A stretch of 57,646 nucleotides of DNA, taken from NCBI GenBank assembly GCA_913045445.1, contig CAJWQP010000007.1, positions 1 through 57,646 on the forward strand, read 5' to 3'. Below, piece by piece: positions 52,686 through 57,646 of the stretch. The translations under genes and the position numbers were made by a program. A model generated the notes under the pieces. The model was not told the DNA's origin, did not search any database, and saw nothing but the letters and a program-made list of their open reading frames with translations. The DNA is from an uncultured Nitrospina sp. Lineage in GTDB: Bacteria > Nitrospinota > Nitrospinia > Nitrospinales > VA-1. Position 1 is the stretch's first letter, and each line of letters opens with the position of its first letter.

Positions 52686-54818
52686 ATGAGCCTTAATTTT
52701 CTCTCTCCCTTATATTTGTTTGGATTGCTGGGAATGACCATTCCCATCATGGTTCACCTGTTGACCCGGCGCCAACAAAAACACCTTCGGTTTTCAGCAG
52801 TGCATTTATTATTACAGTCGCAAAAACGCTCCATCAAACGCTCTACCCCGAACCGGAGGTTTTTACTGTTCATCCGGTGCCTGGGAATAGCCTTACTCAG
52901 CCTGGCCCTGGCGAATCCAATTTTTTCATTTAGCGGGCCCTCTGATTTTCTTCCCAACAGTCCTTCGGCAAACGTATTCATCCTTGACGATTCCTACAGC
53001 ATGGGTACTCTTGCCGATCAAAAATCCTATTACACCCACGCCGTTGATGCGTTACTTGACATGAGTCAATCCTTATCCAGCGAAAGCGTTTACAGCGTGG
53101 TATCAGCATCTGGCCCTGCCAGGGTGTTACTCGATTGGAGTACGGACTCCTCCAAAGCAGAAAAACTGTTAAAGCTGAGTCAGCCTTCTTCACGCACCAC
53201 CGATATTGGTCAGGCGATCGCCGAGACTTTTCGGCTATTGGATTCCGCTTCACAAAAGAAAAAACGAGTTTACATCTTAACCGACAGGGATAAAAACGGG
53301 TGGAATGAAGAAAGCTTCTCGCTGACAGGAGAAACGCGCTATCCAATCAACATAATCGACTTTTCCGGAATGCGACAAGGAGGAAACCGGGCGGCCGTGG
53401 AACACACCGAAGTAAGACAGGAGTTCCTGAGCAATAGCCGCGTGATTAGAGTCAAAACAAAAATACTCAATCTGTCGCAAACAAAACCCATCAGAAAACT
53501 AAAGGTATCTCTCTGGATCAACGGCAAAAAACAAAATGAAGGAACATTGGATATCCCAACCAAATCCTCAGCAGAAAAAGAATTTTCCTTTCCCTTAAAG
53601 GAAAATGTCGCGTTAAACGGTGAAGTCCGGATTGAGGACGATTCCCTGCTCAAAGACAATGTTCGATTCTTCAATTACCAGCCGAACCGGACTATTAAAA
53701 CTCTTGTGGTAGACGGCGACCCGAAAACAATAGAACATCAAAGCGAAACATTTTATCTTGAGCGAGCTTTGAATCCATTCTCAGTTTCCCTTTCTAACAT
53801 TGAGCCCACCGTTTCCACGCTGGCGGAACTTTCAACGCGCGACCTGTTCGACTATTCAGTGATTATGCTTTGCAACGTTCGTGACCTCCCTTTCGGCTAC
53901 GAACAGGAACTGGAAAAATTCGTCATGCGTGGTGGAGCGTTATTCATAACCCTAGGAGATCAGGTAGATGCCAAGTTCTATAATGAAAGGATGGGCAATA
54001 TTCTTTCTGTCCGTTTGCAGGCAATACACCAGATCGCAAAAGACGGTGAGCCGTTTCGACTTCTCATTAAACCCAGCAAACATCCGGTCTTAAAAGTTCT
54101 TAAGGGTCGAACCCTTGAAGAAATGAAAAGTATCCGATTTCACTCATTATATAGCGTTGAACCCAGAGAGAACTTAAAACTCACCGTCCCAATGTCGTTT
54201 GAAAACAAATTTCCCGCGCTGATCGAATCAACAGCCGGTAAAGGCAAAGTTATTCTCTTCGTCTCCAGCATTGATCGCGACTGGAATAATTTCTCTATTC
54301 AACCCACTTTTCTGCCATGGATACAACGATGGGTGAAATACTCAGCACGCGGACTCGACAGCCTCATGCTAAAAGAATTGCTGGTGGGCGAACCTTTCAG
54401 CCGGGAAGAACCATCGGAAAGCTCTCAAACCTACATTGTTTTACCAGGGGGCAAAACCACTCGTCCTTCTTTCGAAAACGGACAGGTAACATTTGAAAGC
54501 ACCAATCGTCCGGGGATATACCAACTTTATCGAGGAAGTTCCAAAGCTGACACAAATGCCACACTTCTTCAATTACCTCCCGGCACGGAACCGGCCGGAT
54601 CTTTTAGCGTGAACATCGACACAACAGAATCTTCTTCTATCAAGATAACCAACGAGGAAATTGAAAACTTTTTACCCGGCATGGATATCACATATTTTGA
54701 TGGTTACCAGAAACGTGACCTAAATGGGTCTGAAGGAGGTTCGCCCATGTCCACCGCCTTCATGTTGTTGATGGGGTCAATGCTCCTTTTTGAAGGGTGG
54801 TTAGTACGAAAAGAATAA
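52686..54818 (+). CDS. BatA-domain VWA-like membrane protein
   Basis: A 710-residue protein. The N-terminal BatA region starts with a membrane helix (LNFLSPLYLFGLLGMTIPIMVHLL), then RRQQKHLRFSAVHLL, a second helix near residue 65, and a VWA-like domain whose site is ILDDSYSMG at residues ~98-106. A long periplasmic part follows (FPLKENVALNGEVRIEDDSLLKDN; FVMRGGALFITLGDQVD, like a glutamine-amidotransferase-type fold), and a final C-terminal helix (FMLLMGSMLLFEGWL). It is 1 bp after the DUF58 gene, so translation is coupled. Probable partner of DUF58 in a Bat-type complex. Confidence 0.9.
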   Translation: MSLNFLSPLYLFGLLGMTIPIMVHLLTRRQQKHLRFSAVHLLLQSQKRSIKRSTPNRRFLLFIRCLGIALLSLALANPIFSFSGPSDFLPNSPSANVFILDDSYSMGTLADQKSYYTHAVDALLDMSQSLSSESVYSVVSASGPARVLLDWSTDSSKAEKLLKLSQPSSRTTDIGQAIAETFRLLDSASQKKKRVYILTDRDKNGWNEESFSLTGETRYPINIIDFSGMRQGGNRAAVEHTEVRQEFLSNSRVIRVKTKILNLSQTKPIRKLKVSLWINGKKQNEGTLDIPTKSSAEKEFSFPLKENVALNGEVRIEDDSLLKDNVRFFNYQPNRTIKTLVVDGDPKTIEHQSETFYLERALNPFSVSLSNIEPTVSTLAELSTRDLFDYSVIMLCNVRDLPFGYEQELEKFVMRGGALFITLGDQVDAKFYNERMGNILSVRLQAIHQIAKDGEPFRLLIKPSKHPVLKVLKGRTLEEMKSIRFHSLYSVEPRENLKLTVPMSFENKFPALIESTAGKGKVILFVSSIDRDWNNFSIQPTFLPWIQRWVKYSARGLDSLMLKELLVGEPFSREEPSESSQTYIVLPGGKTTRPSFENGQVTFESTNRPGIYQLYRGSSKADTNATLLQLPPGTEPAGSFSVNIDTTESSSIKITNEEIENFLPGMDITYFDGYQKRDLNGSEGGSPMSTAFMLLMGSMLLFEGWLVRKE

Positions 54819-55000
54819 CTCCTCCACTATCTCTCGACTGGCTCAGGACAGGCGTGGGAGGCAACTTGTTTTACTTTTCCTGCGCGACTAAAATTTCCTG
54901 AGTGCATCCTAAACAGGAAAGGTTCGATGTTTCTCCCCTTGGGCCCACTTCTGCACACCTGAAATGCCTCCTAATATTTAAGGAATCCGCGAAGATCATT

Positions 55001-55009
55001 TGTTATACT
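55001..55009 (+). promoter_or_regulatory. possible extended -10 promoter
   Basis: TGTTATACT fits the extended -10 form (TGnTATAAT), 63 bp before the start of the next gene in the 253-bp gap after the BatA gene. No matching -35 box is clear. The rest of the gap shows no gene. Confidence 0.3.
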
Positions 55010-55071
55010 GGCCTCATCGGATGCAATTAATATTTCCGCAACCCTGTTGATCAGGGGACACAATATATTTC

Positions 55072-57646
55072 ATGAAATTACTCAGATCATCCTTTTATGC
55101 GCTCCTCTACTGCATGCTCCTGTGTGGAATTATGCAATCCCGCACCGTTTCTGCTGAAGCCCTCTCTCCCGATTCAATTGAGAAACGCCTTACATCGATT
55201 TTCTCCAAAAACTCAGAATCGATTGACCTGACAGAAACATTACTCTTGATATCCAGAGACTGGAATTCTGCTTTGAATGAAAAGCCTTTGCGAGATGAAA
55301 TCGACCAAATAGTGAAAGCGGTGCAAACCCAGTTGCGACCCGAAGGCACCGCACAGGAAACAGTCGATATACTGCGACAAGTGATCCACAACGAGAAAGG
55401 GTATCGCTACACAGACCAGGTCGACAACCAGGGGGTACCAGTCAATCCGGACGAACTTTTCCTCCACGGGATGCTGAAATCCAAACGCGGGTACTGCATG
55501 AATCTTTCTCTCCTGTACCTTATTGTGGGAGATCGCTTGAACCTTCCTCTTTACGGAGTCGGTTTGCCCAATCATTTTTTTGTCCGTTACGAATCGGGAA
55601 TTGACCGCATCAATATAGAAGCCACAGAATCGGGCGCCAGCTATCCAGACTCATTTTACGAAAACAAATTTGGATTAAAGTTTGATGCCGGAACCCCCTT
55701 TTTCACCCATAACCTGAACAAAAAGCAAACTCTGGGTGCCTATCTTTCTAATGTAGGGATGGTCTATTACAAAAATTCGCGTTCGCAAAAAGCTATTTTT
55801 TATTTAAAACCCGCAACCGAAATAAATCCTTTATCGATTGAAGTGCATAACAATCTGGCAAACATCTATGGCGAAATGAAACTGGGCGGGCTGGCAATTG
55901 AACAATATCAGAAGGCATTGATCGCCGATCCGAATAGCGTCCCCACTTTATATAACCTTGGCCTGACCTATGTCGACCTTGCTGATTCAGACAAAGCCAT
56001 CGATACATTTTTACAGGTAACGCAGATCAAACCTTCGTTTGCTAAAGCGCATCGGCAATTGATTCAACTTTATCTCGCTAAAGAAAAGTTCATTAGCGCT
56101 CTTTTACATTTAAAACAAATGATCAAGATAAACCCCAATGATATAAGTAGCCATGTCACTATGGGGAAAGTTTATACCAAGCTGAAAAACTTCAGACTAG
56201 CCGTGGAAACCCTCCATCGTATAAAATCGCGTCATCCAGACAATATCGAAGCCCTTGAAGCGCTGGCTGAGACCTATTACAGGATGGAGTTTCTTGATCG
56301 TTCAATATTCGAATACCGACACCTTTTGGAAAAGAATCCCAAATATCTTCCCGCTTATATCCAGTTGGGGTGGGTTCACTATCGCAAGGGCGAGTTTCGC
56401 ATGGCCATCGCCTGGACCCGCCGCGGCCTGAAACTGGGAATCAAATCGCCTCAACTGATCACCCTCGCCAATATGAATCTGGGGTTGTATGCCTGGATGA
56501 ACGGAAACCACTCATCGTCAAAAAACTGGTACCAAGAGGCATTAAAAGATACGTCAGGTACCGTACAACAGGGAATATTGAATGACCTGAAAGAATCCAC
56601 CGTCCTCTTTCCCAAGCGCAAAGAAGCAGATTTTTATTCCGGCTGGATCTACATGAAATCCGGAAAAAGAGAAAAGGCTCTCCCCTTTTTACGACGCTTT
56701 CTGGCTCTCGCTCCCGATGGCGAATTGGCAGATGAGGCAAGAAACCTACTCAGCGAAAAATCACCCCCTGGGACAACCGAAAAACCTGCCGATCCTGATA
56801 GTGGTTCAGCCTCGACAGGAAAGACTCCAGAAGATATGGCCCTGGTTCCCGGCGGATTTTTCATCATGGGCTCCAACGATCATGGCGAAGACGAATCCCC
56901 AGAACATAAAACCTATATGGCCCCCTACTACATCGACCTTTATGAAGTTTCAGCAAGCGATTTCGCTGAATTCCTGAACGAGGTCAACAATGTGAATGGA
57001 TATTACCTCGATAATAAATTCGGGACACTGTTTTTCAATGGCAGGTACCATCCCAGAAAAGGATTCGAAAATCATCCCATCAACAACGTCAAATGGAGGG
57101 GAGCCGCTGAATATTGCAAATGGAAAGAAAAACGTCTTCCCACCGAAGCAGAATGGGAGAAAGCCGCTCGCGGCACGGATGGACGCATTTATCCCTGGGG
57201 AAACAATCCGCCCAAACCTGACCTGGCCCGGTATCGGCAGGAGTGGACAAAGGAAATTGCACACCATGTGATGGTCCCGGTGAATATTTTCCAGAAAGGC
57301 ACAAGCCCCTATGGGGTGTATAACATGGCAGGAAACGTCAAAGAATGGGTAGACGACTGGTTCGATCGAGAGTATTATGATGATCCAGCCAATCACATAA
57401 ATCCCAAAGGCCAAATCGGAGGGGAATTTAAGGTATTGAAAGGAGGGTCGTGGCGGGACCTCAAGGGATTTATTTATTCCTCATTCCGCAACAACAACCG
57501 TCCCGGAGCACGATTGGATGACTATGGTTTCCGTTGCGCGAAAAGTCTCAAAGACAAGAGCGGAACGAAACAATTAACCAAATGGCCACAGACCAAACGG
57601 TCACAGACTAAACGACCACAATGGGAAATACTAATGTTTGAACGAG
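55072..57646 (+). CDS. secreted SirB1-like transglutaminase / TPR / SUMF1-like fusion protein (partial)
   Basis: The frame is open from ATG 55072 to the window end (858 complete codons), so the 3' end is missing. A signal peptide (residues 1-~28) precedes a SirB1-like transglutaminase-type domain with Cys142 in RGYCMNLSLLYL and His168 in GVGLPNHFFVRY. About ten TPR-like repeats cover ~220-560. A Pro/Ser linker leads to a SUMF1/FGE-like domain from ~588 (MALVPGGFFIMGS, KRLPTEAEWEKAARG, NMAGNVKEWVDDW, KVLKGGSW, GFRCA). The two cysteines of the true formylglycine enzyme are absent, so it is probably a binding or non-FGE member. The three-part fusion lies behind the Bat-type pair. Confidence 0.85.
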   Translation, partial: MKLLRSSFYALLYCMLLCGIMQSRTVSAEALSPDSIEKRLTSIFSKNSESIDLTETLLLISRDWNSALNEKPLRDEIDQIVKAVQTQLRPEGTAQETVDILRQVIHNEKGYRYTDQVDNQGVPVNPDELFLHGMLKSKRGYCMNLSLLYLIVGDRLNLPLYGVGLPNHFFVRYESGIDRINIEATESGASYPDSFYENKFGLKFDAGTPFFTHNLNKKQTLGAYLSNVGMVYYKNSRSQKAIFYLKPATEINPLSIEVHNNLANIYGEMKLGGLAIEQYQKALIADPNSVPTLYNLGLTYVDLADSDKAIDTFLQVTQIKPSFAKAHRQLIQLYLAKEKFISALLHLKQMIKINPNDISSHVTMGKVYTKLKNFRLAVETLHRIKSRHPDNIEALEALAETYYRMEFLDRSIFEYRHLLEKNPKYLPAYIQLGWVHYRKGEFRMAIAWTRRGLKLGIKSPQLITLANMNLGLYAWMNGNHSSSKNWYQEALKDTSGTVQQGILNDLKESTVLFPKRKEADFYSGWIYMKSGKREKALPFLRRFLALAPDGELADEARNLLSEKSPPGTTEKPADPDSGSASTGKTPEDMALVPGGFFIMGSNDHGEDESPEHKTYMAPYYIDLYEVSASDFAEFLNEVNNVNGYYLDNKFGTLFFNGRYHPRKGFENHPINNVKWRGAAEYCKWKEKRLPTEAEWEKAARGTDGRIYPWGNNPPKPDLARYRQEWTKEIAHHVMVPVNIFQKGTSPYGVYNMAGNVKEWVDDWFDREYYDDPANHINPKGQIGGEFKVLKGGSWRDLKGFIYSSFRNNNRPGARLDDYGFRCAKSLKDKSGTKQLTKWPQTKRSQTKRPQWEILMFER

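Noticed and set aside
1-57646. CRISPR arrays, tRNA, rRNA, phage or insertion-sequence genes
   Set aside because: No regularly spaced direct repeats, cloverleaf sequences, rRNA segments, transposase or integrase motifs were recognised on either strand.

Overview
The window looks like a chromosomal segment of a free-living diderm (Gram-negative) bacterium. It carries Kdo synthesis (kdsA), an AsmA-family envelope protein, a MacA/LolD/MacB-type export system, a SurA/PpiC-like periplasmic isomerase, the MEP-pathway gene ispH and a squalene synthase homologue. Base composition is moderate and similar throughout. There is no rRNA, tRNA, CRISPR array, prophage or insertion sequence that I can see. 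The mix of genes would fit Nitrospinota or a delta-proteobacteria-like lineage, but that is an inference from general resemblance and I cannot place the organism firmly.

Layout. 55-3369 (minus): a B12-domain-type radical SAM enzyme followed by a metallo-beta-lactamase-fold hydrolase. 3662-5807 (plus): an unknown protein, a four-cluster NapG-like ferredoxin with a long acidic N-terminal extension, and the decayed 3' part of a HigA antitoxin gene. 5907-10539: aspS, slyD, a 2-hydroxyacid dehydrogenase and ispH. 10730-16384 (plus): squalene synthase, then a run of small, poorly characterised and mostly membrane proteins mixed with a uracil-DNA glycosylase and an aldo/keto reductase. 16504-20916 (minus): a MacAB-like exporter whose permease function is carried by two genes. 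21074-29350: AsmA-like protein, Nfu scaffold, a frameshifted SGNH hydrolase, cstA, purA and a ruined cyclic-nucleotide-binding regulator. 29421-33346 (minus): YkgJ protein and proB with overlapping ends, then an alpha/beta hydrolase and a long NfeD protease.

33494-43356: a pseudo-receiver protein, kdsA, a secreted Kelch protein, a nucleosidase, rlmD, asnS, the classic yggT-divIVA-yggU cluster, mtnA and a sugar nucleotidyltransferase. 43454-51583: a DUF3386-type protein, a parvulin, a membrane protein with a spermidine-synthase-like domain, a leucine-rich-repeat protein and an M1 aminopeptidase with HEAT repeats. 51767 to the end (plus): a DUF58 protein and a BatA/VWA membrane protein two bases apart, then a large secreted protein joining a SirB1-type transglutaminase-like domain, TPR repeats and a SUMF1-like domain; it runs off the window.

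Most genes are housekeeping. The parts worth a closer look are: the DUF58/BatA module without a visible MoxR partner and with the SirB1-TPR-SUMF1 protein beside it; the radical SAM/MBL pair with a CX4CX2C cluster motif; the ferredoxin with internal twin-arginine-like motifs; three decayed genes (HigA, SGNH hydrolase, Crp-like); and intergenic inverted repeats that appear to belong to shared families (7706-7794 with 41183-41246; 23401-23429 with 31028-31116).
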